From positions 1 through 6,450 of the forward strand of contig CAIWVR010000420.1 in NCBI GenBank assembly GCA_903916165.1: 6,450 bases of DNA, written 5' to 3'. The stretch is from an uncultured Hyphomicrobiales bacterium. Lineage in GTDB: Bacteria > Pseudomonadota > Alphaproteobacteria > Rhizobiales > Beijerinckiaceae. Below the pieces are notes generated by a model that had not been told where the DNA came from, did not search any database, and saw only the letters and a list, made by a program, of their open reading frames with translations. The translations under genes were made by a program, and so were the position numbers. Positions 1 to 5,493 of this stretch are shown in pieces; the first letter of the stretch is position 1; each line of letters begins with the position of its first letter.

Positions 1-29
1 AGTCGAACCCACAGCCATCTGACGCAGCC

Positions 30-1052
30 CTATTTGGTGATGCCGGTTTCGCGGTAATAGCGTTGCGCGCCCGGATGCACCGCGAGCGGCGTCTGGTTGA
101 CCGCATTGGTCTTTAGCGAGAACTCGGCCAGTGTCGGATGGATGGCGCGCACGCGCGCGTCATTTTCGTAGAGCGCCTTTGTGAATTTATAGACGGTTTC
201 GTCGGACACATGCGCGCCCGCCACGATCACGTTCCAGATCGCATAGGTGTTCTCGTCCTTTTTGAGAAATTCATAGGCGGTTTTGGGCACATTTATCGGC
301 TTGACGTTCCAGCGCTTGGCCGCCTCGGCGATCTTTGACGGGTCGGCGGAGAGCCAGACCAGATCGCGACCGCGCGCGAGATCCGCGATTTCGGCTGTGG
401 GAATGAAGCCGCCATTGATCATCACGTCGATCTTGCCGTCGCGCATGGCGTCGAGACCGGAGGCGGTATTGGCGCGCAGCGTTCCCTGACCGTTGTTGGT
501 GACCTCGTTCTCGCTGATGCCGAAGGTCTGGAACAGGTTCTGATACATGCCGACGGTGGATTGCAGATTGGCGATCTGGTTGACCGCGAGTCGCATCGTC
601 GGCTTTTTCTTCGCAATGTCCTCGAAGCTCGCGATGCCGTTCTTCTCGGCCCATTCCTTCGTCGCGATATTGTGGACGACGAGCCCCTCATGCAGCAGCA
701 TGACAAATTTGAACTTGTCCGTCAGGGCTTCCCTGAAAGGGGCCTTGCCTTCCAGCGCGAAGGCGATCTCTGGCGGCGCACCATTGAAGGCGAAATCCGA
801 CTTGCCGGTGGCGATGTTCTGGATTCCGCCGGCGGGGCTGCCGGGCTTGTAGGTCGCGTCAGTGCCCGGATAGGCCTCGCGCACAATGCCATTCAGCGAT
901 TCCGTGACGACCTTGAGGTAGCCGGTGGCGGTGGCGCCATCGACCGAGAAGGTGATCGGCTTCTTGTCATTGAAGTCGGCGGCGACGGGTGCGGTCAGCG
1001 CAAGCGAGAGGGCGAGCGACGAAGCAGCATGCATGATCGTCATGAGTTTCAT
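30..1052 (-). CDS. TAXI-family TRAP transporter solute-binding protein
   Basis: This 340-residue protein is a periplasmic receptor of the TAXI class of TRAP transporters, which deliver small organic solutes to a fused membrane permease. Residues 1-25 form a signal peptide: basic start, hydrophobic Ala/Leu stretch, cleavage likely after VAA-25. The mature part has the two-lobe features of the family: an N-terminal GATATGYLKVV segment (39-49), the SPAGGIQNIATGKSDFAF region (72-89), NGGFIPTAEI (213-222), and the typical C-terminal TPLAVHPGAQRYYRETG (321-337). Length is normal for TAXI receptors. AAGGTG lies 5 nt before the ATG at 1052, supporting this start; in-frame Met4 and Met7 are possible alternatives. 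It sits 37 nt downstream of the dioxygenase on the same strand, so the two are probably co-transcribed. The cognate permease is not in the window and may lie beyond position 1. The family call is firm; the ligand is unknown. Confidence 0.93.
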   Translation of the reverse strand: MKLMTIMHAASSLALSLALTAPVAADFNDKKPITFSVDGATATGYLKVVTESLNGIVREAYPGTDATYKPGSPAGGIQNIATGKSDFAFNGAPPEIAFALEGKAPFREALTDKFKFVMLLHEGLVVHNIATKEWAEKNGIASFEDIAKKKPTMRLAVNQIANLQSTVGMYQNLFQTFGISENEVTNNGQGTLRANTASGLDAMRDGKIDVMINGGFIPTAEIADLARGRDLVWLSADPSKIAEAAKRWNVKPINVPKTAYEFLKKDENTYAIWNVIVAGAHVSDETVYKFTKALYENDARVRAIHPTLAEFSLKTNAVNQTPLAVHPGAQRYYRETGITK

Positions 1053-1089
1053 GTGAACACCTTATGGGAGAATATGCAGCGTTTCGCGT

Positions 1090-1959
1090 TCAAAAGGGTT
1101 TGTCGCCGAGGATGGCGACACGGCGCATCATCCGGCGTTCGCTGGCGTCGAAATCCGAGCGCGCGTGCAACATGCAGCGATTGTCCCAGATCAACAGATC
1201 GCCGGGCGTCCAGACATGTTCGTAGATGAACGCGGGCTGCTCCTGATGATCAAAGATCTCGGCCAGCAGCGCGTCGCTTTCGGCGCGGTCCATGCCATCG
1301 ATGTGGTGCGTCATCAGCCGGTTTGCATAGAGCGCCTTGCGCCCGGTCGCCGGATGCGTGCGCACGATGGGATGCGCGAAGGAGGGGATTCCCTCGCGCG
1401 GTTCGGATCCGCGTTTGGTGGCATTGTTGTTGTAGTCATAGACATTGAGGGCGAGTTTTCCCTCGATCCTCGCGCGGATGTGATCCGGCAATGTTTCATA
1501 GGCTGTGTACATGTTGGCAAAGAGCGTATTGCCGCCGCGGCGCGGCACCTCCATCGCATAGAGCATGGTCGCCATGCCCGGACGCTCGACGTAGCACTGG
1601 TCTGAGTGGAAAAACATTTCGCCATCAGGCAATGCGCCCACGAGCTCGCCGTTCTCGCGGACGTTGGAAATATACATGACACCCGGTGAATAAGAGCGCC
1701 CGTTGTGATTGTTGAGCACCTTGCCCAGTTCGCCAAAGCGCGCGCCAAAGGCCGCCTGCGATGGCTCGTCCAGAACCTGGCCCCGCAGCAACAGGACGCC
1801 ATGCGCGTGCCATGTGTCGCGAATCGCATCGAAGACGGGTTGGGAAAGGGGGTCGCGAAGATCGATGCCGATGATTTCGGCGCCCAGTGCGTCTGACAAT
1901 GGCGTGACGCCAAACGGCGTTTGCCCGGCAGCTGGCCCGGGCTGGACCATAGCTTTCAT
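1090..1959 (-). CDS. TauD/TfdA-family 2-oxoglutarate- and Fe(II)-dependent dioxygenase
   Basis: This 289-residue cytosolic enzyme belongs to the TauD/TfdA family, which couples decarboxylation of 2-oxoglutarate to hydroxylation of a substrate, often releasing sulfite, a phenol or a similar leaving group. The iron-binding facial triad is visible: His118 and Asp120 in FFHSDQCY, and distal His265 in NRCMLHARS. Arg275/Arg276 in SERRMMRRV are placed to bind the 2-oxoglutarate carboxylate, and the RGGNTLFANM segment (141-150) matches the conserved Thr-containing motif. The reading frame stays open upstream to 2061, but that extension translates the inverted repeat. I chose ATG 1959 because GGGAGA sits 5 nt before it and the protein then has normal family length. 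It is the first gene of a unit with the TAXI receptor, which suggests the receptor imports its substrate or a precursor. Substrate specificity within the family cannot be read from the sequence. Confidence 0.93.
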   Translation of the reverse strand: MKAMVQPGPAAGQTPFGVTPLSDALGAEIIGIDLRDPLSQPVFDAIRDTWHAHGVLLLRGQVLDEPSQAAFGARFGELGKVLNNHNGRSYSPGVMYISNVRENGELVGALPDGEMFFHSDQCYVERPGMATMLYAMEVPRRGGNTLFANMYTAYETLPDHIRARIEGKLALNVYDYNNNATKRGSEPREGIPSFAHPIVRTHPATGRKALYANRLMTHHIDGMDRAESDALLAEIFDHQEQPAFIYEHVWTPGDLLIWDNRCMLHARSDFDASERRMMRRVAILGDKPF

Positions 1960-2034
1960 CGCTTTCTCCCGAGATATTGTTTTTGTCTCTTGAGCAGATG
2001 GAATACCGGAAAAGGCTCTGGCGCAAGTGGGTGC

Positions 2035-2160
2035 GCCGTCATTGCGAGCGGAGCGAAGCAATCCAGAAGCGGCGCGTGAGACGGGTGTCCCTGGCGCGGC
2101 TGCCTCACAGGACGATCGCCATGCGGGCCTGGATTGCTTCGCTCCGCTCGCAATGACGGC
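2035..2160. repeat. MITE-like inverted repeat with 32-bp perfect arms
   Basis: Two perfectly complementary 32-nt arms, 2035-2066 and 2129-2160, enclose 62 nt. The left arm begins GCCGTCATTGCGAGCGGAGC and the right arm is its exact reverse complement. Flanks show only partial further similarity (GGGTGC on the left against ACCCC on the right, read inverted), and I see no clear target-site duplication. Translations of the arms give LRAERSNP and LDCFAPLAMT, peptides I recognise as common spurious ORFs from dispersed palindromic repeats in Hyphomicrobiales. It carries no transposase, so if it is mobile it would be non-autonomous. A transcript through it would form a very stable hairpin, but no T-tract follows on either side and it lies between divergent genes, so it is not a simple terminator. 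Confidence 0.9.
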
Positions 2161-2179
2161 ACCCCTGGATGAGCCCGCG

Positions 2180-2209
2180 TTGCGGCGTCCTGCTGGTCGC
2201 GTCTATAGT
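2180..2209 (+). promoter_or_regulatory. Candidate sigma-70-type promoter for the NTF2-like/FMN-reductase unit
   Basis: TTGCGG at 2180-2185 and TATAGT at 2204-2209 are separated by 18 nt and resemble the -35 and -10 boxes of housekeeping promoters. Transcription would start near 2216, giving a leader of about 40 nt before the ATG at 2257. It lies just right of the inverted repeat. This is a motif match only; alphaproteobacterial promoters are degenerate, so confidence is modest. Confidence 0.4.
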
Positions 2210-2211
2210 GT

Positions 2212-2231
2212 GCCGCGAAGCGGCTCTTCGC
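2212..2231 (+). other. Two overlapping, mutually exclusive hairpins in the leader
   Basis: GCCGC-GAA-GCGGC (2212-2224) and GCGAAG-CGGCT-CTTCGC (2215-2231) share bases and cannot form together. They lie immediately after the candidate -10 box, so they fall at the transcription start or in the first bases of the leader. They could be an operator dyad or a small RNA structure. In GC-rich DNA such short dyads also arise by chance. Confidence 0.35.
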
Positions 2232-2256
2232 TGCTTAGAAATTTCAGTGGGGAAAC

Positions 2257-2862
2257 ATGAACGAGCTGCTGCTCGACCAACTGGCCATCCGCCAGCTGGT
2301 CGAAAACTGGGTGGTCTGGCGCGATGCCGGACATTGGGACCGTTTCCGCACGGTCTGGTTCGACGACGGGCGCATGATGGCGACCTGGACCCAAGGCACT
2401 GCGGATGAATTCATCGACATGAGCAAGAAGGGCTGGGCCAAGGGCGTCAGCATCCTGCATTTCCTGGGGGGGCATTCGGCGGATGTCTCCGGCACCCGTG
2501 CGATTGCGCAGACCAAGATGACCATCTCCCAGCGCGCGCTCGTCCACGATGTGCTGGTCGACGTGGTCTGCACCGGCCGCTTCTATGACTTCCTCGAAAA
2601 GCGCGGCGGGCGCTGGGGCTTTGTCCTGCGCCAGCCGATCTATGAAAAGGATCGCATGGACCCTGTTGACCCGGCCGCGAAACTCCAGTTGAAGCCCGAG
2701 CTTCTGAACGCTTTTCCGTCCGGATATCGCCACCTTGCCTATCTGCAATCTGAGATCGGCTATCCGGTGAAGAAGGACATGCCGGGCCTGCAGGGTCCGG
2801 AGGTCGAAAAACTCTATGCCGACGGCGCAGACTGGCTCGCTGGCCATCCGCTGACACGCTGA
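2257..2862 (+). CDS. NTF2/SnoaL-like domain protein with C-terminal extension
   Basis: This 201-residue cytosolic protein begins with an NTF2-like (SnoaL-type) cone fold at about residues 3-138. Typical features are the first helix with WVVWRDAGHWDRF (18-30), a strand ending in His68 (ILHFLGGH), and the closing strands GRFYDFLEKRGGRWGFVLRQ (107-126). The family includes dehydratases, isomerases and cyclases, plus members with no known catalysis. Asp23 and His68 are candidate active-site residues by position only. About 60 residues beyond the fold (FPSGYRHLAYL at 153-163, GP..EKLYADGADWLAG to the end) resemble an extension seen in some proteobacterial members. The start is supported by a purine-rich GTGGGGAAA just upstream of ATG 2257. 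It is followed after 25 nt by the FMN reductase, so they likely form an operon. The fold call is good; the reaction is unknown. Confidence 0.85.
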   Translation: MNELLLDQLAIRQLVENWVVWRDAGHWDRFRTVWFDDGRMMATWTQGTADEFIDMSKKGWAKGVSILHFLGGHSADVSGTRAIAQTKMTISQRALVHDVLVDVVCTGRFYDFLEKRGGRWGFVLRQPIYEKDRMDPVDPAAKLQLKPELLNAFPSGYRHLAYLQSEIGYPVKKDMPGLQGPEVEKLYADGADWLAGHPLTR

Positions 2863-2887
2863 CAAGAACAAAAAAAGGATCACGAAC

Positions 2888-3454
2888 ATGAGCACCAAGC
2901 CCTTCATCGTCGGCATCGGCGGCACCACGCGTCCCGGCTCGTCCTCGGAACAGGCACTCGCGCTGGCTCTGGCGCATGCCCGCAAGCTGGGTGCCGAGAC
3001 GCAACTGTTCGGCGGCACCGAACTGCAGATGGCGATGTATGATCCCGCCACCGCCAATGAGGATGACAATGGCCGCAAGCTGATCGAGGCGCTGCGCCGT
3101 GCCGATGGCGTCATCATCTCGTCGCCCTGCTACCACGGCGGCGTGTCTGGCCTCGTGAAGAATGCCATCGACTATGTCGAGGAAATGCGCGCCGATACGC
3201 GCGTCTATTTCGACGGCCGCGCGGTGGGTGCCATCGGTTGCGGCTATGGCTATCAGGGTCCGGGCGTCGTGCTCGGCCAGTTGCGCGACATCGGCCATGC
3301 CCTGCGTGGCTGGAACGCTCCGCTCGGCGTGGCGATCAATTCCGCCGTGGTGAAGTTTTCCGCCGATGGCTGCTCGGAAGAGGCCATCGGCAAGCAGATC
3401 GAGATCATGGCTGGACAGGTGGTGCAGTTCGCGAAGATGAGCGGGCGCGGCTAG
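2888..3454 (+). CDS. NADPH-dependent FMN reductase family protein (flavodoxin-like fold)
   Basis: This 188-residue protein has the flavodoxin-like fold of NADPH-dependent FMN reductases, which pass electrons from NAD(P)H to bound or free flavin and often supply reduced FMN to monooxygenases. The first phosphate-binding loop is GIGGTTRPGSSSEQAL (9-24). The second flavin-contacting loop is SSPCYHGGVSGLVKNAIDYVE (78-98), with the conserved KNAIDY, and GCGYGYQGPG (117-126) follows as the third loop. Cys81 occupies a place that is often Glu, Ala or another residue in relatives. Length is typical. AAGGAT lies about 7 nt before ATG 2888. It is the second gene of the rightward unit. No flavin-dependent monooxygenase is visible in the window, so its electron acceptor is not identified; a quinone- or azo-reductase-like role is the main alternative. 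Confidence 0.92.
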   Translation: MSTKPFIVGIGGTTRPGSSSEQALALALAHARKLGAETQLFGGTELQMAMYDPATANEDDNGRKLIEALRRADGVIISSPCYHGGVSGLVKNAIDYVEEMRADTRVYFDGRAVGAIGCGYGYQGPGVVLGQLRDIGHALRGWNAPLGVAINSAVVKFSADGCSEEAIGKQIEIMAGQVVQFAKMSGRG

Positions 3455-3472
3455 TCATTTTTCGGCCCGCTC
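3439..3472. terminator. Weak stem-loop between convergent genes
   Basis: GAGCGGGC (3439-3446) pairs perfectly with GCCCGCTC (3465-3472) around an 18-nt loop. The left arm overlaps the last codons of the FMN reductase. The sequence after it is pyrimidine-rich (TTCGTCTTCGTCTCCTC) but has no uninterrupted T-run, so this is at best a weak terminator for the rightward unit. The 85-bp convergent gap (3455-3539) also contains an 11-nt palindrome TTGGTGACCAA at 3502-3512 and nothing else I can name. Confidence 0.3.
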
Positions 3473-3539
3473 TTCGTCTTCGTCTCCTCTGGGCACATGG
3501 GTTGGTGACCAATGATCTCCCGGTCGCCGTTCCGCGTCC

Positions 3540-4478
3540 TCAGCGGGTCAGGACATCAATGTCGGCCAGGTCCGCGGGCGTCAATTTCCAGGCGGCTGCC
3601 GCGACATTGGCCGCGATCTGTTCGGGACGGGTTGCACCTGCGATGACGCTGCCAACGATGTCCTGTGCCGCGAGCCAGGAGAAGGCGAGCGTCAGCAGGT
3701 CGCGCCCGTGCGCCCGGGCGAAGCCATCGAGCTTTTCAACCCGCGCCCAATTGGTGTCGGTCAGGTAGCGGTCGCGGGTCCGTGCATCCTTGCCAAACCG
3801 CGTGTCGTCCGAAGGGGTGGCATCCCTGGCATATTTGCCCGACAGCAGTCCGCTCGCCAGCGGGTAATAGGGCAGCAGCCCCATGCCCTTGGCGCGCAGA
3901 GCCGGGATCAGCTCCGCTTCGGGCCTGCGGTCGAGCAGCGAATATTCATCTTGCGCGCTCACGAAGGGGGACAGGCCGTCGGCCTTTGCGCTCCATTGCG
4001 CATCGACCACCGCCCAGGCGGGCATGTTCGAGCAGCCGATGTAGCGTACCTTCCCTTGCGTGATCAGATCGTTGAGCGCGCGCAGGGTTTCCTCGATGGG
4101 TGTTGCCGGATCGGGGCGATGGAACTGATAAAGGTCGATCCAGTCCGTCTTCAGGCGACGCAGCGAATCTTCCACGGCCTGCATGATGTAACGGCGCGCG
4201 CCGCCGGCCTTGCGGCCCCGGTCATCCATCACCATGCCGAATTTCGAGGCGAGCACGATGTCCTTGCGGCGGGCCCCGAGCCATTGACCAAGCGCCACCT
4301 CCGACCCGCCGCGACCGCCATAAATGTCGGCCGTGTCGAACAGGGTGATCCCATGGTCGAGTGCGGCATGAATGACGGCCCGCGACTCCTCAATGCCGGT
4401 GCGTCCACCAAAATTGTTGCAGCCGAGTCCGACCAATGAGACGTTCAGGCCTGACCGGCCGAGGTTGCGGAATTCCAT
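3540..4478 (-). CDS. Aldo/keto reductase
   Basis: This 312-residue cytosolic enzyme is an NADPH-dependent oxidoreductase of the aldo/keto reductase superfamily, reducing aldehydes or ketones on a TIM barrel. The full catalytic tetrad is present: Asp48 and Tyr53 in LFDTADIYGG, Lys79 in LASKFG, His120 in YQFHRPDP. Other family marks are the N-terminal RNLGRSGLNVSLVGLGCNNFGG (4-25), GKVRYIGCSN (142-151) and the cofactor-binding tail SVIAGATRPEQIAANVAA (277-294). Overall style suggests the AKR11/AKR12-like bacterial group, not assignable further. The frame is open to 4529, but ATG 4478 has GGGAGAAAA 3 nt before it and starts the conserved MEFRNLGRSGL, so I chose it. It is divergent from the sirtuin gene across 104 nt and convergent with the FMN reductase. 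Its substrate is unknown; a general detoxification role is equally possible as a link to the neighbouring catabolic genes. Confidence 0.94.
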   Translation of the reverse strand: MEFRNLGRSGLNVSLVGLGCNNFGGRTGIEESRAVIHAALDHGITLFDTADIYGGRGGSEVALGQWLGARRKDIVLASKFGMVMDDRGRKAGGARRYIMQAVEDSLRRLKTDWIDLYQFHRPDPATPIEETLRALNDLITQGKVRYIGCSNMPAWAVVDAQWSAKADGLSPFVSAQDEYSLLDRRPEAELIPALRAKGMGLLPYYPLASGLLSGKYARDATPSDDTRFGKDARTRDRYLTDTNWARVEKLDGFARAHGRDLLTLAFSWLAAQDIVGSVIAGATRPEQIAANVAAAAWKLTPADLADIDVLTR

Positions 4479-4582
4479 GTCTTTTCTCCCGGGACACCCC
4501 ATCTGATCCCGTGACGCGCGCGTGATCAAGCTGGCATGATCCGCGTTTCGTGCGATGCCGGACCGAGAGGGAGCAGGGCCCG
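4479..4582. promoter_or_regulatory. Divergent spacer between aldo/keto reductase and sirtuin genes
   Basis: This 104-nt spacer must carry both outward promoters. It holds three copies of TGATC or its complement (4504-4508, 4523-4528 as TGATCA, 4537-4541) and a 10-nt palindrome ACGCGCGCGT (4514-4523). GATCA (4524-4528) and TGATC (4537-4541) form a dyad with an 8-nt spacer that could be an operator. No convincing -35/-10 pair stands out on either strand. The right end, GAGGGAGCAGGG, is the ribosome-binding region of the sirtuin. Confidence 0.35.
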
Positions 4583-5374
4583 ATGGATTTCGAGGGAATG
4601 GGTGAACGAAAGCTGGCCGCGATGATCGATGAGGCGCAGGCTGTCGTGGCTTTCACGGGTGCCGGCATCTCCACCGAATGCGGCGTGCCTGACTTTCGCT
4701 CTCCCGACAGTGCCTGGAAGATGTATCCGCCGATTCCTTTTGACCAGTTTCTGGCCGACGAGGCGATGCGGCTGGAAGCCTGGAAACGCAAATTCGCCAT
4801 GGACGATCTCTATGCTGGGGCAAAGCCCGGGCGCGGACATGCCGCGCTCGCGCGGCTCGTCGCAACGGGCAAGGTCAGTCACATCATCACGCAGAACATC
4901 GATGGATTGCATCAGGCGTCCGGCGTTCCTGCGGAGCAGATCATCGAATTGCATGGAAACGGCACCTACGCCCATTGCCTCGCCTGCGGGTTGCGCCGTG
5001 ACCTGGCAGATGTGCGCTGCGGTATTGACGAATCGGGCGCGTTGCCGACCTGCCCATGCGGCGGAATCGTCAAGTCGGCGACGGTCTCGTTCGGGCAGAG
5101 GATGCCGGTCGAGGCCATGCAGCGTGCCCGCCATGCAACACTCGGCTGCGATTTGTTTCTGGTCATCGGTTCATCATTGGTGGTTCGCCCGGCTGCAGCT
5201 TTCCCCTTGCTAGCGAAGGAGAATGGCGCGCAGCTGGTGATCCTGAACGGGCAGCCGACGCCTCTTGACGCGGTCGCGGACCTCGTTCTGCGGGCTGATA
5301 TTGGCAATACGCTCCATCCATTTGCCTGTGTTGTCCCAAGTCTTCCACAGGGCGCAGAAAAAACACCTTTGTAG
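4583..5374 (+). CDS. Sir2-family NAD-dependent protein deacylase
   Basis: This 263-residue enzyme is a sirtuin: it removes acyl groups from lysines, using NAD and releasing nicotinamide and O-acyl-ADP-ribose. The NAD-binding core is clear: FTGAGIS (24-30), GVPDFRS (34-40), TQNIDGLH (103-110), the catalytic base His124 in ELHGNG, GSSLVVRPAA (196-205), and LNGQPTPLD (221-229). Zinc ligands are Cys132 and Cys135 (CLAC) plus Cys157 and Cys159 (CPCGG). The second pair is C-x-C instead of the usual C-x2-C. The Ala, Tyr and Arg signature of class III desuccinylases is not apparent after GVPDFRS, so I do not assign the cobB symbol. The frame opens at 4550, but ATG 4583 follows GAGGGAGCAGGG and removes an arginine-rich, non-conserved start; ATG 4598 is a further alternative. 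Bacterial sirtuins often control acyl-CoA synthetases and other metabolic enzymes; none is next to it here. Confidence 0.94.
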   Translation: MDFEGMGERKLAAMIDEAQAVVAFTGAGISTECGVPDFRSPDSAWKMYPPIPFDQFLADEAMRLEAWKRKFAMDDLYAGAKPGRGHAALARLVATGKVSHIITQNIDGLHQASGVPAEQIIELHGNGTYAHCLACGLRRDLADVRCGIDESGALPTCPCGGIVKSATVSFGQRMPVEAMQRARHATLGCDLFLVIGSSLVVRPAAAFPLLAKENGAQLVILNGQPTPLDAVADLVLRADIGNTLHPFACVVPSLPQGAEKTPL

Positions 5375-5395
5375 CTTGGGGCGCGATGCTATCTT
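5368..5395 (+). promoter_or_regulatory. Possible promoter of the cold-shock-domain gene
   Basis: TTTGTA (5368-5373) overlaps the sirtuin stop codon and is followed after 16 nt by TATCTT (5390-5395). If used, transcription would start near 5402 and leave a leader of about 90 nt before the TTG start at 5491. A leader of this length would fit post-transcriptional control as in other cold-shock genes. The boxes are imperfect and this is inference. Confidence 0.25.
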
Positions 5396-5483
5396 CCGCC
5401 TGCGTCTTGAGGGCGAACCGTCGATTCGGGGATCGCTTTTCACAAGAATGCACATCGACAGGCCCCAGACGGGGCTGCGGGGG

Positions 5484-5493
5484 AAGAGCCTTG
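5484..5493 (+). promoter_or_regulatory. TTG start with strong ribosome-binding site
   Basis: GGGGGAAGAG (5479-5488) lies directly ahead of TTG 5491, with the GGGGGA part 6 nt from the codon. No ATG in this frame between 5386 and the first cold-shock domain has a comparable signal, and the first in-frame downstream ATG (5575, EMSGRIKW) would remove the N-terminal 28 residues. This site therefore decides the start of the cold-shock gene. Confidence 0.5.

Larger units (their letters stand above)
1960..2256. promoter_or_regulatory. Divergent intergenic spacer between the two metabolic units
   Basis: This 297-bp spacer separates the start codons of the dioxygenase (leftward) and the NTF2-like gene (rightward), so it must hold both promoters and any shared operator. 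It contains the inverted-repeat element at 2035-2160, a candidate rightward promoter at 2180-2209 and overlapping hairpins at 2212-2231. The leftward promoter must lie between the repeat and 1960 or inside the repeat. The best match there is TTGCGC, 15 nt, TATTCC on the minus strand, which is weak. No regulator gene is adjacent, so any control would be in trans. ORFs reading through this region are translations of the repeat. Confidence 0.6.

Noticed and set aside
1..18. Possible start of a further minus-strand gene (ATG at 18, reading MAVGST)
   Set aside because: Only six codons are visible and no good ribosome-binding site is close. A TRAP permease there is plausible from context but cannot be supported.
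561..1229. Long plus-strand ORF opposite the TAXI receptor and dioxygenase genes
   Set aside because: It is antisense to two well-supported genes, has no recognisable domain, and shows the Arg/Gly-rich composition of a GC-rich shadow frame.
1960..2061. N-terminal 34-residue extension of the dioxygenase reading frame to 2061
   Set aside because: It translates part of the inverted repeat and the leader; the internal ATG 1959 has a good ribosome-binding site and gives normal family length.
2035..2160. Reading the inverted repeat as an intrinsic terminator or as a CRISPR repeat pair
   Set aside because: It lies between divergent genes with no T-tract, and there are only two inverted copies and no direct repeats or spacers.
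1956..2260. Small ORFs containing LRAERSNP and LDCFAPLAMT on both strands
   Set aside because: They are translations of the palindromic repeat arms, a well-known source of spurious ORFs, with no start signals.
2447..3298. Minus-strand ORFs opposite the NTF2-like and FMN reductase genes
   Set aside because: Both overlap well-supported coding sequences with family motifs, and their translations have low-complexity, Arg/Ala-rich shadow character.
4532..4550. Sigma-54-like site, CTGGCATG followed by GCGT
   Set aside because: The GC element is two bases too close to the GG element and the TTGC box is missing.
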